Source: Candidatus Pelagibacterales bacterium
GTDB lineage: Bacteria > Pseudomonadota > Alphaproteobacteria > TMED109
NCBI GenBank assembly: GCA_002684605.1
Contig: NYVM01000065.1
Span: 45,291-109,290, forward strand
Reading direction: 5' to 3'
DNA: 64,000 nt
Of the stretch, positions 43,080 to 52,230 are shown piece by piece. Numbering within the stretch: the stretch's first letter is position 1; the number at the start of each line of letters is the position of its first letter. A program made the position numbers and the translations under genes. A model generated the notes under the pieces. It saw nothing but the letters and a program-made list of their open reading frames with translations, made no database searches and was not told where the DNA came from.

Positions 43080-44341
43080 TTAGATATCTCCGTCTTTACA
43101 ACAGATATCGCATTATCCCAACTTTCTTTTGCCATTGGGAATGTTCTTTTAGATAAAAATATACCTAATAAAATTAATGCTATAAATAGCAACCAAGACA
43201 TTATGCCATTAGCATTAAACACCGTCCAAAATATTATAACTTCTCCTTCACCTTTAGATATTAGGGAACGAAAATATAACATTTCTATTATTCCTATCAA
43301 GCCAATAAGTACTGTAATAATACTTCCTATGGCAAATAAATAGGGTTTAATTAAACTAGTTAATAAACTTTTATTTGTTCTAGCTATTGGTCCATGCATA
43401 ACAATTAATCCGGCTAATCCTCCTGGCGCAAACATAACAATTGCAGAGAATGTAACTCCAAGATATAGAAGCCAGGCCTCTGTAATATCTGCTAAAGTAG
43501 AATCTAAATAAGTAAGTCCTATAGCTCCTATTATTGGGCCGAGAAAATGTCCAGCTCCTCCAATAAAAGCCATAAATAAAACTGCTCCTGATTGAACTAC
43601 ACTTACGGATTCAAACCCAATATGCTCAAAGTTAAGAGCATGCAGACTTCCTGCAGCTCCTGCAAACATTGATGACAAAGCAAATGCTTGCCATCTTACT
43701 CTTCTAACACTATATCCTATGAATGCTGCCCGCTCAGGATTGTCTCTAACTGCATTACTCATCCTTCCAAAGGGTGTTTTTGTAATAATATACATTAATG
43801 CAACAGTTACTAAGACCCAAAATAATATTAAATAATACACTTCTATTTGAGGGCCAAAAGATACTCCAAATGGCTCCGGTCCAACCATTCTATCTGTTTG
43901 TATACCGTCCTCTCCATTAAAGAATATAACAAATATAAGTGTCATAGCTGTTACCATTTCGCAAAAACCTAATGATATCATGGCGAAAGCAGTACCAGCT
44001 CTTCTAGTAGAAACATATCCAACTATAGAACCAAAAAATAACCCAACAATAGCTCCTATAAAAGGAAATAATACTGTTGGAAAGTAGGGAAGAGTTTCTT
44101 CTCCTATACCATTTAATATATGAATGGATGCATAACCTGCAAGACCAAAATATATGGCATGGCCAAAGGATAACATGCCTCCTTGCCCTAAAAGCATATT
44201 ATAGGCCACTGTAAATATAATTAGTACACCCATCTTAGATAATAAAGTAAGAGCAAAAGATGAATCAAAGATTAATGGTAATCCTGCCGCTATAGCTGCA
44301 ATAATAATCCAGGTAGAAAAAGGTTTAAGTATATTTAGCAT
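43076..44341 (-). CDS. livM: Branched-chain-type ABC transporter permease LivM
   Basis: A 421-residue permease, longer than the usual about 320-360, with roughly ten hydrophobic segments and the LivM segments GQGGMLSFGHAIYFGLAGY near 52-70 and a FGRMSNAVRDNPERAAFIGY cytoplasmic loop near 190-209. An extra C-terminal pair of hydrophobic segments (about 340-400) explains the added length. It overlaps livH by one base. Confidence 0.9.
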   Translation of the reverse strand: MLNILKPFSTWIIIAAIAAGLPLIFDSSFALTLLSKMGVLIIFTVAYNMLLGQGGMLSFGHAIYFGLAGYASIHILNGIGEETLPYFPTVLFPFIGAIVGLFFGSIVGYVSTRRAGTAFAMISLGFCEMVTAMTLIFVIFFNGEDGIQTDRMVGPEPFGVSFGPQIEVYYLILFWVLVTVALMYIITKTPFGRMSNAVRDNPERAAFIGYSVRRVRWQAFALSSMFAGAAGSLHALNFEHIGFESVSVVQSGAVLFMAFIGGAGHFLGPIIGAIGLTYLDSTLADITEAWLLYLGVTFSAIVMFAPGGLAGLIVMHGPIARTNKSLLTSLIKPYLFAIGSIITVLIGLIGIIEMLYFRSLISKGEGEVIIFWTVFNANGIMSWLLFIALILLGIFLSKRTFPMAKESWDNAISVVKTEISK

Positions 44342-45288
44342 TAGACGTCCCTATTTCCAAATAGTCCTCTTGGACGAACTATTAACATTACTACAAGCAA
44401 TAAATATGGCAAAATTGGTGCTATTTGTGAAATTGTTAAGCCAGTAAGTATGTGCCATAAGCTTTCTAAATCTACGGCATATCCTAAAGTTTCAATAAGA
44501 CTATTTATAGATAAATCAAGAGATATAGCTGTAGTTTGCAGCACACCTATTAATATAGAAGCTACCAAAGCACCTTTGAGAGACCCTAGTCCGCCAACTA
44601 CTATTACAACAAATACTATTGGACCAAGAGATAATGCCATTGAAGGCTCTGTTCCTAAAGTGTTTCCAGCTAGCACCCCTGCAAGCCCTGCTAATGCACA
44701 CCCAAGACCAAACACTGCCATAAATACTCTTGGTACATTATGTCCTAATGAAGAAACTATTTCTGGATGTGTCAATGCCGCCTGTATTATAAGGCCTGCT
44801 CTTGTTTTGGTTAAAACACTAAATAGGGCTAGGAATATTACTATTGATACAATTAATGTAAAGATAGCATATGCTTGATATCCCATTCCACTCATAGAAA
44901 ATAATGTAAAGTCTAAAAATTGAGGAACATGATATCCAACAGGTACTTTGCCCCATACCATTTGAACCAATTCTTCAATTATGTAAAATAACCCAAAAGT
45001 AAATAAAAGTTCAGCGACATGTCCGAATTTGTGAACTCTTCTTAATGCATATTTCTCAACCATAGCACCACAGAAAGCTACAATTAATGGAGCTATAAAA
45101 AGTGCGGGTACAAAACCAACGTATTTACTTATCTGATAAGCAAAATAGGCACCAAGCATAAAAAATGACGCATGAGCAAAATTTAGAACACCCATCATAC
45201 CAAAAATTAATGTTAACCCACTTGAAAGCATAAAAAGTAACATGCCATAAAGCAGACCATTAAATAATGTAAAAATAATTACGTCCAA
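44341..45288 (-). CDS. livH: Branched-chain-type ABC transporter permease LivH
   Basis: A 315-residue permease with the LivH segments GLTLIFGMMGVLNFAHASFF near 24-43 and a HPEIVSSLGHNVPRVF loop near 180-195. Start codon is TTG at 45288: an AGGA ribosome binding site sits seven bases upstream, and the first internal ATG would remove the first membrane helix. It lies 25 bases after livK. Confidence 0.88.
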   Translation of the reverse strand: MDVIIFTLFNGLLYGMLLFMLSSGLTLIFGMMGVLNFAHASFFMLGAYFAYQISKYVGFVPALFIAPLIVAFCGAMVEKYALRRVHKFGHVAELLFTFGLFYIIEELVQMVWGKVPVGYHVPQFLDFTLFSMSGMGYQAYAIFTLIVSIVIFLALFSVLTKTRAGLIIQAALTHPEIVSSLGHNVPRVFMAVFGLGCALAGLAGVLAGNTLGTEPSMALSLGPIVFVVIVVGGLGSLKGALVASILIGVLQTTAISLDLSINSLIETLGYAVDLESLWHILTGLTISQIAPILPYLLLVVMLIVRPRGLFGNRDV

Positions 45289-45313
45289 TTTTTTATCCTA
45301 CTACTTTATTAGA

Positions 45314-46576
45314 TTATTTTTTAGGTCTCTTCATTTTGCATGTAGTAGGTAAAGTAATATCAGCCATATCTACCCAACCATCAGTAGCATAAGCCATACC
45401 ATAATCTTCATTATTATAAATGAATGTTTTTTCCACATCAGTAGAAATATGACTTAGTACCATATCAAAATGCATTTGATGATCTTCTGCTCTCATATGC
45501 ACTTCTCCATGAGCACCTCTTCCAGTCATACCTTCTAATGCCCATCCAACTGCTGTAGGATCTGCAGACCCTGCTTGTTCTACTGCTGCAGCAAACATTT
45601 CTATCATAAACCTCTGTCTATCTGCATAAGGACTTTTATTTGCAAATGTCATGTATTCTTTATCAATTTCTTTTAACCATTCAGGATGAGATGGGTCGTT
45701 TTCATGAGATTCTGTTACTTGAACAATAGGATTAAATGTAGATACTTTTACACCCATAGAGTTCATAGCTGCAGGAATACCTGCATATATAGTATAAAAT
45801 TTTACTTTAAGCTGAGAATTGGCTGTTGCTTTTATTAGCCTCGCAGCATCTGGGCCCCAGTTACCAGTTAATACTGTATCTGCGCCACTCGAAGTAATTT
45901 TAGAAACATATGGGTTAAAATCTAAAATTTTACCAAATGGAACTATTAATTCATCTCCTACTATTTCAATTTGTGGTGCTCTTTCAGCTAATAATTTTCT
46001 TGCTGCTGCTTGAAAAGATTGTCCATATGCATAATTTTGATTTAAAAGATATACTTTTTTGATACTTGGATCTTTTGTCATTTGAGAAACAAGAGCTGCA
46101 ACTTTCATATCAACATTTGCATCAAATCTAAAATGATAAAAATTACATAATTCATTAGTAAAAGAGGTTGTTACTGCAGAATGATTAAGGAACATAATTT
46201 CTTTTCCAGGGTTTCTTTTATTATGCTTTCCTAATGTTTTAATAATATTTAATGCGTGATTTGAACCAACACCTTGCGTTACATACCTAATATCTTCATC
46301 AATTACTTTTCTAAGTTGTTGAATTGTTTTTTCAGCAACCATAGCATTATCATAAGGAACTATCTCAATATGTTTCCCACCTAAAACTCCACCTGCTTTA
46401 TTAATTCTTTCAGCAAAGAATTCTAAACCTTCTATAAGGTCTAATCCCACTGAAGCTAATGGACCTGACATTGGCTCTATAATAGCTATTTTTATAGTAT
46501 CTTCTGCTTTAGCAAACGATGCATAAGATATTAAAGTAATAGATAGTAATAATATTTTTACAAATTTAGTTAACAT
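45314..46576 (-). CDS. livK: Branched-chain-type ABC transporter substrate-binding protein LivK
   Basis: A periplasmic binding protein of about 420 residues. The signal peptide ends near YASFAKAEDTIKIA; the IEPMSGPLASVGLDLIEGLEF segment and GGVLGGKHIEIVPYD near 60 are typical of the Leu/Ile/Val/aromatic acid binding family. The ATG at 46576 is preferred over a GTG five codons earlier, because GAGG in the upstream TGAGGAAA is well placed for it. A Leu/Ile/Val-type ligand is the family default, but homologues also bind amides and aromatic acids. Divergent from the SDR at 46678. Confidence 0.88.
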   Translation of the reverse strand: MLTKFVKILLLSITLISYASFAKAEDTIKIAIIEPMSGPLASVGLDLIEGLEFFAERINKAGGVLGGKHIEIVPYDNAMVAEKTIQQLRKVIDEDIRYVTQGVGSNHALNIIKTLGKHNKRNPGKEIMFLNHSAVTTSFTNELCNFYHFRFDANVDMKVAALVSQMTKDPSIKKVYLLNQNYAYGQSFQAAARKLLAERAPQIEIVGDELIVPFGKILDFNPYVSKITSSGADTVLTGNWGPDAARLIKATANSQLKVKFYTIYAGIPAAMNSMGVKVSTFNPIVQVTESHENDPSHPEWLKEIDKEYMTFANKSPYADRQRFMIEMFAAAVEQAGSADPTAVGWALEGMTGRGAHGEVHMRAEDHQMHFDMVLSHISTDVEKTFIYNNEDYGMAYATDGWVDMADITLPTTCKMKRPKK

Positions 46577-46677
46577 TTTGAATTTCCTCACCCATAATTG
46601 AAAATAACATAGAGGATCATATTACATTTGCTAAGCTAAATTTCAATATTTTTTATTAATTTTAAGGATATACATAA

Positions 46678-47475
46678 ATGTTAATCAATAATTTATTTTC
46701 AGTTAAGGATAAAGTTGTCCTTGTAACGGGTGGTTCAAGAGGCATAGGGGAAATGCTTGCTTCAGGATATTGTGAGAATGGAGCTAAGGTTTATATATCG
46801 GCTAGGTCAAAAGATGTGGTAACTGAAACTGCAAAACGCATATCAGATAGCTATGATTCTGAATGTATTGGAATAGAATGCGATATTTCTTCAATAGAGG
46901 GTATAAATAGCCTATGTGATGAAATAAAAAATAAAGAAGACCATTTAGATATTTTAGTAAATAATGCAGGAGCAGCTTGGGCATCTCCAATAGAAATTTT
47001 TCCTGAAATTGGTTGGGATAAAGTAATGGATATATGTGTGAAATCAATGTTTTTCCTGACACAAGGTTTATTGCCTATGCTTAAAAATTCTGCCACTAAA
47101 GAGGACCCATCTAGAGTTATTAATATTGGTTCTATAGATGGAATTAACAATCCTGAATTTAAAAATTTTTCTTATAGTGCAGCAAAATCAGCAGTACATC
47201 ATATGACAAAGGTTTTAGCAGCAGAGTTAGTAAAAAAACATATTAATGTAAATGCAATAGCTCCTGGTCCTTTTCCAAGCAAGATGCTTGGTTCAGCTGT
47301 AGAATTTAATTATTCAGAATTAGAACAAAGAAACCCAAGAGGTAGAATAGGGACAGCTGAAGATATAGCCGGTTTAGCAATATTTTTGTCATCCAGAGCT
47401 GGTGCTTATACAATAGGCGAAGTTATAACTTGTGACGGCGGTTTGGTTGCATCGGCAGGACATGATTTAAGTTAA
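46678..47475 (+). CDS. Short-chain dehydrogenase/reductase (SDR)
   Basis: A 265-residue classical SDR. The cofactor motif VTGGSRGIGEML is near residues 17-28, NNAG is near 95, the catalytic serine-tyrosine-lysine set is in NIGSIDG and NFSYSAAKSA near 143-165, and the C-terminal GEVITCDGG near 245 is typical. It oxidises or reduces a secondary alcohol/ketone with NAD(P)(H). It is divergent from livK with an 86-base intergenic and converges on the GST (9-base overlap). Confidence 0.87.
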   Translation: MLINNLFSVKDKVVLVTGGSRGIGEMLASGYCENGAKVYISARSKDVVTETAKRISDSYDSECIGIECDISSIEGINSLCDEIKNKEDHLDILVNNAGAAWASPIEIFPEIGWDKVMDICVKSMFFLTQGLLPMLKNSATKEDPSRVINIGSIDGINNPEFKNFSYSAAKSAVHHMTKVLAAELVKKHINVNAIAPGPFPSKMLGSAVEFNYSELEQRNPRGRIGTAEDIAGLAIFLSSRAGAYTIGEVITCDGGLVASAGHDLS

Positions 47476-48285
47476 TTTTTTTTCTATATTTTTAATATAT
47501 TTATGAGAATCAATTTTAAAGTTAGGGTGTTTCTTGAGTTTTTTGAAGTGATTTATGGATAGTTTAAAAGATTTTGATCCCATCTCACTAATTATAGAAG
47601 TAATTCCTTTTATGGATTTCTTTAAAGGAATAATTTCTCTATAAAATAGAGAGAACTCACAAAAAAAGCATATGTCTGCTAAGGTAATATTTTTAGAAGT
47701 AATAAAACCATATTTTTTATTGTCGCTAAGGGCATTTTCAATACCCGTCATATATGTAATGTAAGCTTCTTTAGCTTCGTTTCTTATTGTTTTGTTGACT
47801 GAATTGTTATTAAGAGAAAGTAAATATTTTTGGGAAGATCGGGCAAAAATAAGTGAGGTATCAAGAAAGCTGTCTATTCGAGAGCTTTCATATGGGTTTG
47901 AACCATATAAAGTATTATTTTTTGTTTTAAGTCTTGCAACCAATCGCATTATACTATTTGACTCAAAAATACCAATTTTCCCATCTGGACTAAATGCAGC
48001 TGGAATTGTTCCATAAGGTTGTAACTCTAAAAAAGCATCAGTTTTGTAAAGTTTAATAGAAAAGCCTGTTTTTCCAGCAGTTGTTTTGTCAGCAAGTCTC
48101 GTTTTATCTTCTTCTGTTAAAGGTCTCGCATCAAAATCCCAAAGCCAATCTTTTATTTCAGTAGGTTTTGTGCCTCTTAGTTCAATATTTATATCTAAAA
48201 ATCTAGCAGTAATAGTAGATTTCCAAATTCTGGGAGTTGGCAAGTAACAAAATATTCTTAATAATGAATCAGAATTTTTTACCAT
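47467..48285 (-). CDS. Glutathione S-transferase-like protein, long
   Basis: A 272-residue GST-fold protein, longer than typical about 210. The thioredoxin-like domain covers residues about 10-130 with LRIFCYLPTPRIWKSTITARF at the start, an insert around DWLWDFDARPLTEEDKTRL, GTIPAAFSP (cis-proline region) and FESNSIMRL near 107-115 with the glutathione-binding Glu-Ser. The helical domain follows. The insert and length are unusual and place it outside the best-known classes. It overlaps the next SDR by seven bases, so coupled translation. Confidence 0.7.
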   Translation of the reverse strand: MVKNSDSLLRIFCYLPTPRIWKSTITARFLDINIELRGTKPTEIKDWLWDFDARPLTEEDKTRLADKTTAGKTGFSIKLYKTDAFLELQPYGTIPAAFSPDGKIGIFESNSIMRLVARLKTKNNTLYGSNPYESSRIDSFLDTSLIFARSSQKYLLSLNNNSVNKTIRNEAKEAYITYMTGIENALSDNKKYGFITSKNITLADICFFCEFSLFYREIIPLKKSIKGITSIISEMGSKSFKLSINHFKKLKKHPNFKIDSHKYIKNIEKKLT

Positions 48286-49004
48286 GCTTCTATATCCGGT
48301 CTAACTTCAACGTTAAATGACCATGCTGACCTAGCTTGATGTGCTACATGAAAAATTTCTTTAGCTATATCTGCAGGCTTGCAAAAGAAAATATCTTCTT
48401 TATCTGCAGCAAATATAGGCCTTGTTCTTGGGGTATCTATAGCGGCATCAACAAGTATATAAGCAACATGAACCCCCTTAGGTCCCAATTCCCTTGCTAA
48501 GGATTGTGCTAAAATTCTCTGAGCTGCTTTAGTAGGAGCAAAATATACAAAAGCTGGTTTTCCTCTTAGTGCAGATGTGTTGCCTGTAACAATTATAGAA
48601 CCAGATTTATTTTCAATCATAGCAGGCGCTAAAGCTCTAGCAAAATAAAGTAATGATTTAGTATTAACATTAAAATTTCTATCTAACTTATCAGGGTTAT
48701 CATCTAGAAAGCTTCCTGCTAGACCTCCATCTGCAACACCAGCAACAGCATTATGTATAAATATATTTGGATTACCTACTTCTTTAATAACTTTAGAGCA
48801 TACAACTCTAATTTCCTCCATATTTGAAACGTCACATTTATATGCAAAAGAGTTGGGTATTTCTAATTTTAAACTATTGATAAAATCTATATTTCTAGCG
48901 AGCATTACAACTTTATATCCACTATATGAAAATTTTTTAGCGGTCTCTTTGCCGGTTCCAGGACCGACCCCAGCAATTAAGCAAATTTTTTCATTATTTT
49001 TCAT
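48279..49004 (-). CDS. Short-chain dehydrogenase/reductase (SDR)
   Basis: A 241-residue classical SDR with cofactor motif AGVGPGTGKETA near residues 11-22, an HNAVAG motif in place of NNAG, TGNTSALRG near 137-145 and the active-site VYFAPTKAAQ in which the Tyr-x-x-x-Lys motif is YFAPTK (YxxxK) near 149-153. SDRs of this subgroup often act in aromatic or steroid catabolism. It sits between two GST genes, overlapping the long GST and following GST49022 by 17 bases. Confidence 0.85.
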   Translation of the reverse strand: MKNNEKICLIAGVGPGTGKETAKKFSYSGYKVVMLARNIDFINSLKLEIPNSFAYKCDVSNMEEIRVVCSKVIKEVGNPNIFIHNAVAGVADGGLAGSFLDDNPDKLDRNFNVNTKSLLYFARALAPAMIENKSGSIIVTGNTSALRGKPAFVYFAPTKAAQRILAQSLARELGPKGVHVAYILVDAAIDTPRTRPIFAADKEDIFFCKPADIAKEIFHVAHQARSAWSFNVEVRPDIEAW

Positions 49005-49021
49005 AGTATCTCTTCCTAAAT

Positions 49022-49627
49022 TTAATCCTTTTTTATAGTTTCAATGAATGAATCTTTCTGCTTAAAAGCTTCATATATTTTAACTAAATTTGGTTTATTT
49101 TTTTTCCATTCTTCATTAGGGAATACATTATCTAAAACTAGACAGCATAAGCCAATTGTAACATGAAGCTTATTATAAGATTCTATAAAAATATGTGATT
49201 CTTTTTCTAAGAAACTAAGAGATCTTAGAGCTCTTCCTTGCTCATGTTTTATTCCGTCTGGATAGTGAAATTCTTCTGGTTTATAGATTTTTTCTCTAGC
49301 TCTAGAAACAATAGATTCAAAAGTTTGTGATGCAATTGAATCTAATGCATATATTTGCCAATAGTCTTCTGAATTTTGTGGAATAAATTCTTTATTATTA
49401 CTTTGTTTTTCCAAATAATTACATATCGTCATTGATTCTACTATGTTAAAACCTTCATCTGTTTCTAAAGTAGGTACCATTCCATTTGGATTGTTTTTCA
49501 TAATTAAAGCATCCTCAGATCTTGTAGTAGTAATTACTTCATCAATTTTATCGATTAGATTAAGCTCTCTAGCAATTATTCTACATTTTCTCGCTATAGG
49601 AGATGTCACAGTATAATATAGTTTCAT
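49022..49627 (-). CDS. Glutathione S-transferase
   Basis: A 201-residue GST of standard length. MKLYYTVTSPIARKCRI carries the N-terminal Ser/Tyr region, NGMVPTLETDEG the cis-proline, and ESMTICNYLE near 64-73 the glutathione-binding Glu-Ser pair. Its start overlaps the thioesterase stop by one base, so the four genes 48279-50073 read as one transcript. Possible roles are conjugation, dehalogenation or glutathione-dependent ether or ester cleavage. Confidence 0.82.
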   Translation of the reverse strand: MKLYYTVTSPIARKCRIIARELNLIDKIDEVITTTRSEDALIMKNNPNGMVPTLETDEGFNIVESMTICNYLEKQSNNKEFIPQNSEDYWQIYALDSIASQTFESIVSRAREKIYKPEEFHYPDGIKHEQGRALRSLSFLEKESHIFIESYNKLHVTIGLCCLVLDNVFPNEEWKKNKPNLVKIYEAFKQKDSFIETIKKD

Positions 49628-50073
49628 TATTTAAGTATCCCTTTCTCTCTATTAATTTTTTGCCAAATTCCTTCAGCTGTAAAAACTAATTTTTTTTCTA
49701 AGGTCAATTCTACTCTTATAAAAATTGCCTTCCTTCCTACTTTTAAAGCTTTTCCAGTTCCTTCTATCCAAGCTCCAACTGGAGCAGGCCTCATAAAATT
49801 AGCATTAAAATTTGCAGTTACACTGGGCCCTTCTCCTGCTTTAGCTGCGATATATCCTCCTATACTATCAACAAAAGCCATAAGAAGGCCTCCATGAGAT
49901 ACCCCATTATAGTTTGAATGATGGTCTAATATTCTTATTCCCATAGTAACATCTGGATAATTTCCTTTTATAAAGTAAGGGCCAATTCTATCGGTAAACA
50001 TCCCATCTCTGGAATCATAAAGCTTAAAACCTTCTGGTGCATTTGCTGCCTCTATATGTTCTTCTTTGTACAT
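49627..50073 (-). CDS. PaaI/hotdog-fold thioesterase
   Basis: A 148-residue hotdog-fold protein. The HHSNYNGVSHGGLLMAFVDSIGGYIA segment near 50-76 carries the catalytic histidine-glycine-aspartate features of PaaI thioesterases, and ANFNANFMRPAPVGAWIEGTG near 84-103 is typical. It probably hydrolyses an acyl- or aryl-CoA to free acid and CoA, and fits the CoA-ester catabolism of the region. Directly overlaps the GST by one base. Confidence 0.82.
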   Translation of the reverse strand: MYKEEHIEAANAPEGFKLYDSRDGMFTDRIGPYFIKGNYPDVTMGIRILDHHSNYNGVSHGGLLMAFVDSIGGYIAAKAGEGPSVTANFNANFMRPAPVGAWIEGTGKALKVGRKAIFIRVELTLEKKLVFTAEGIWQKINREKGILK

Positions 50074-50090
50074 GTAAAATATTTCCTTTA

Positions 50091-50855
50091 TTATTTTTCT
50101 TCTGGTTTAATTTCTCTATTATGAGTAGGTGTAATAATTATTTCATTTAATATTACTCGTTCAGGCATTTTTAAAATAAATACAATTATTTCTGCAATAT
50201 CTTCCGTTTGTATTAATTTGGTTCTGTCTTCTTTAGAAACAGGTATAGGTCTATTATCTAAAATTGGAGTTTCTACTTCACCAGGACATATAACACAACC
50301 ACGAATGCCATTTATTTTTTCTTGAAGATTCATGGTGTTATTTAGTGAAATTACAGCATGTTTTGATGCTGCATAAGGAGCTCCTGCTAAACTAAACTCA
50401 GAAATAGCATTTGATAACCCAGCTATTGAAGCAGTAGTTATTATTAAACCATTTTTTTTTGGTCTCATAACTTCCAAGGCTGCAAATGTACAATTATATA
50501 CACCTTTAATATTAATATCTAATACTTCATCCCAATCATCTAATTTTGCATTATTCCAATGCCTATCTTTAATATTCATTCCATGGTTATTAAACAATAA
50601 ATCAATTTTACCATGTTTTTTAATAATATTATTAGCTATATTCTGCATGCCTTTTCTATCTTTAGCATCTCCCTGAGCAACTTCAGCAGATCCTCCTAAT
50701 TTAATTATTGAACTTGCAACTAATTCAAGAGGTTCTTTTCTTCTGCCTGTTAGAATTACTTTAACTCCTTCTTTAGCTAAAGATAAAGCAGCACCTTCTC
50801 CTATCCCAGATCCAGCGCCTGTTATCCAAGCAACCATTCCTCTTAAATCTCTCAT
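50091..50855 (-). CDS. Short-chain dehydrogenase/reductase (SDR)
   Basis: A 254-residue classical SDR. GAGSGIGEGAA near 13-23 is the cofactor motif, NNHGM near 90 replaces NNAG, and the active-site Ser and Tyr-x-x-x-Lys (SIAGL, APYAASKHAV) are near 145-165. The EVETPILDNRPIP tail matches a subgroup acting on sugar or secondary alcohols. It lies 17 bases upstream of the thioesterase and 15 downstream of the enolase-family gene on one strand. Confidence 0.87.
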   Translation of the reverse strand: MRDLRGMVAWITGAGSGIGEGAALSLAKEGVKVILTGRRKEPLELVASSIIKLGGSAEVAQGDAKDRKGMQNIANNIIKKHGKIDLLFNNHGMNIKDRHWNNAKLDDWDEVLDINIKGVYNCTFAALEVMRPKKNGLIITTASIAGLSNAISEFSLAGAPYAASKHAVISLNNTMNLQEKINGIRGCVICPGEVETPILDNRPIPVSKEDRTKLIQTEDIAEIIVFILKMPERVILNEIIITPTHNREIKPEEK

Positions 50856-50870
50856 TATTATTTCCTATTA

Positions 50871-51959
50871 TTAATTTGTTTTATATTGTTTCAATTTATC
50901 AAAATCAAATTCAAACCCTATACCAGGAAGATCTGAAGCTAATCCAAAGCCATTTTCTATTTTGAGAGGATGTGAAATATAATCCTCTATACCAAAGGCA
51001 TGAACTTCCATATAAGCGGCATTAGGACATGCTGAAAGTAATTGTATATGGACATCATGAGCTCCATGCGACATAACAGGAAGATTATTAGCTTCAGCGA
51101 GTCTAGCTATTTTCATAAAAGGTGTAAAGCCACCACAAGTAGTATAGTCTGGTTCAGGAAAATCAACCCCATTATAATGGAAAAGTAATTGAAACTCCTG
51201 AAGGGTATGAAGGTTTTCTCCAGCTGCAATTGGAGTTTTACCATTATTTTTTAAGTATGCATAACCTTTATAATCATCGGGAGTGATAGGCTCTTCTAGC
51301 CACGTAAGGTTAAAATTACTTAGTTCATTTGAGGCTTTTAAGGCTTGATCAACTCTCCAAGCTTCATTAGCATCAGCCATAAGTTCTATGTCATCTCCAA
51401 TATGTTTTCTTACTGCTTCGACTCTTTGTAAGTCCTCTCTAAGGGATTCTCTACCTAAACGCATTTTTATAGCTTTGTAACCGTCTTTAATATTTTTAGT
51501 TGCATTATCTAATATCTTATTAACTGGAAAGTTTAAATCTATATTTCCAGCATAGACTTTAACCTTAGGAGAATATCCACCTAATAGACGCCATAAGGGT
51601 TGTTTTAATCTTGTTGCTTGTAAATCCCAAAGAGCAGCATCCACAGCTGCTATAGCAAAACTTACAGGACCACCTCTACCTGCATAATGGCTCTGTTTCC
51701 ACATTTTTTTCCACAGATATTCAATTCTAGAGGAATCCGCTTTTATCAAAATTGGTTTATAAGTATCTTCTATAATTCTTGCTATTGCTAGCTCTTGATT
51801 GCTATGCAATGTAGTATAACCCTGTCCAATATTTCCATTCTCATCTATAATTTTTACTATAACCAATCCAAAACCTGTCATTATACCTGCAGCATATGCT
51901 TCTACAGGCTCTTTAAGGGGAACAGTGTATGATAAAATCTCTATATTTTTAATATTCAT
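50871..51959 (-). CDS. Enolase-superfamily (mandelate racemase/muconate lactonizing) protein
   Basis: A 362-residue enolase-superfamily enzyme. KAIKMRLGRES near 165-175 takes the place of the KxK base motif as K-M-R; metal ligands are in ELMADANEAW (D), WLEEPI (E) and IAAGENL (E); a histidine in MSHGAHDVH near 296 and an aspartate in FPEPDYTT suggest a His-Asp acid/base dyad. This combination fits sugar-acid dehydratases better than muconate lactonizing. Substrate is not determinable; it heads a leftward run of SDR, thioesterase and GST genes. Confidence 0.82.
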   Translation of the reverse strand: MNIKNIEILSYTVPLKEPVEAYAAGIMTGFGLVIVKIIDENGNIGQGYTTLHSNQELAIARIIEDTYKPILIKADSSRIEYLWKKMWKQSHYAGRGGPVSFAIAAVDAALWDLQATRLKQPLWRLLGGYSPKVKVYAGNIDLNFPVNKILDNATKNIKDGYKAIKMRLGRESLREDLQRVEAVRKHIGDDIELMADANEAWRVDQALKASNELSNFNLTWLEEPITPDDYKGYAYLKNNGKTPIAAGENLHTLQEFQLLFHYNGVDFPEPDYTTCGGFTPFMKIARLAEANNLPVMSHGAHDVHIQLLSACPNAAYMEVHAFGIEDYISHPLKIENGFGLASDLPGIGFEFDFDKLKQYKTN

Positions 51960-52150
51960 TTTTTAACCTAACTGTTAATTATAAATCTTTGTTTTTAAAC
52001 AAAATAAATTTAATAATATTTATTAAATCTATTAAGCTGATAAGAGAGTATACATTATATGATTTATTTTTAAAATAGTATTTGTAAATTGCATTTACTA
52101 TTAAATATTATAGAGAATTTATTTTTTTTAAAATTGATTGTCTTTATCTG

Positions 52151-52177
52151 TAATTAGTTATACATAGGGGCTAATTA
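52151..52177. promoter_or_regulatory. Inverted repeat over the putative nuo promoter
   Basis: TAATTAG (52151-52157) and CTAATTA (52171-52177) form a 7-bp inverted repeat enclosing TATACAT, a -10-like element at 52159-52165. A weak -35 (TTGATT or TTGTCT) lies at 52134-52143. It could be an operator of complex I expression. The 270 bases between the enolase-family gene and nuoA otherwise show no gene or RNA feature. Confidence 0.3.
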
Positions 52178-52230
52178 TTATGAGATTTTTTTTTATAGTA
52201 AATTACACATAATTTGTGTTGAGGTATTAA

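Noticed and set aside
46577..46591. GTG start for livK
   Set aside because: No ribosome binding site precedes it, whereas GAGG (part of the GTG start itself) is correctly placed for the ATG at 46576.
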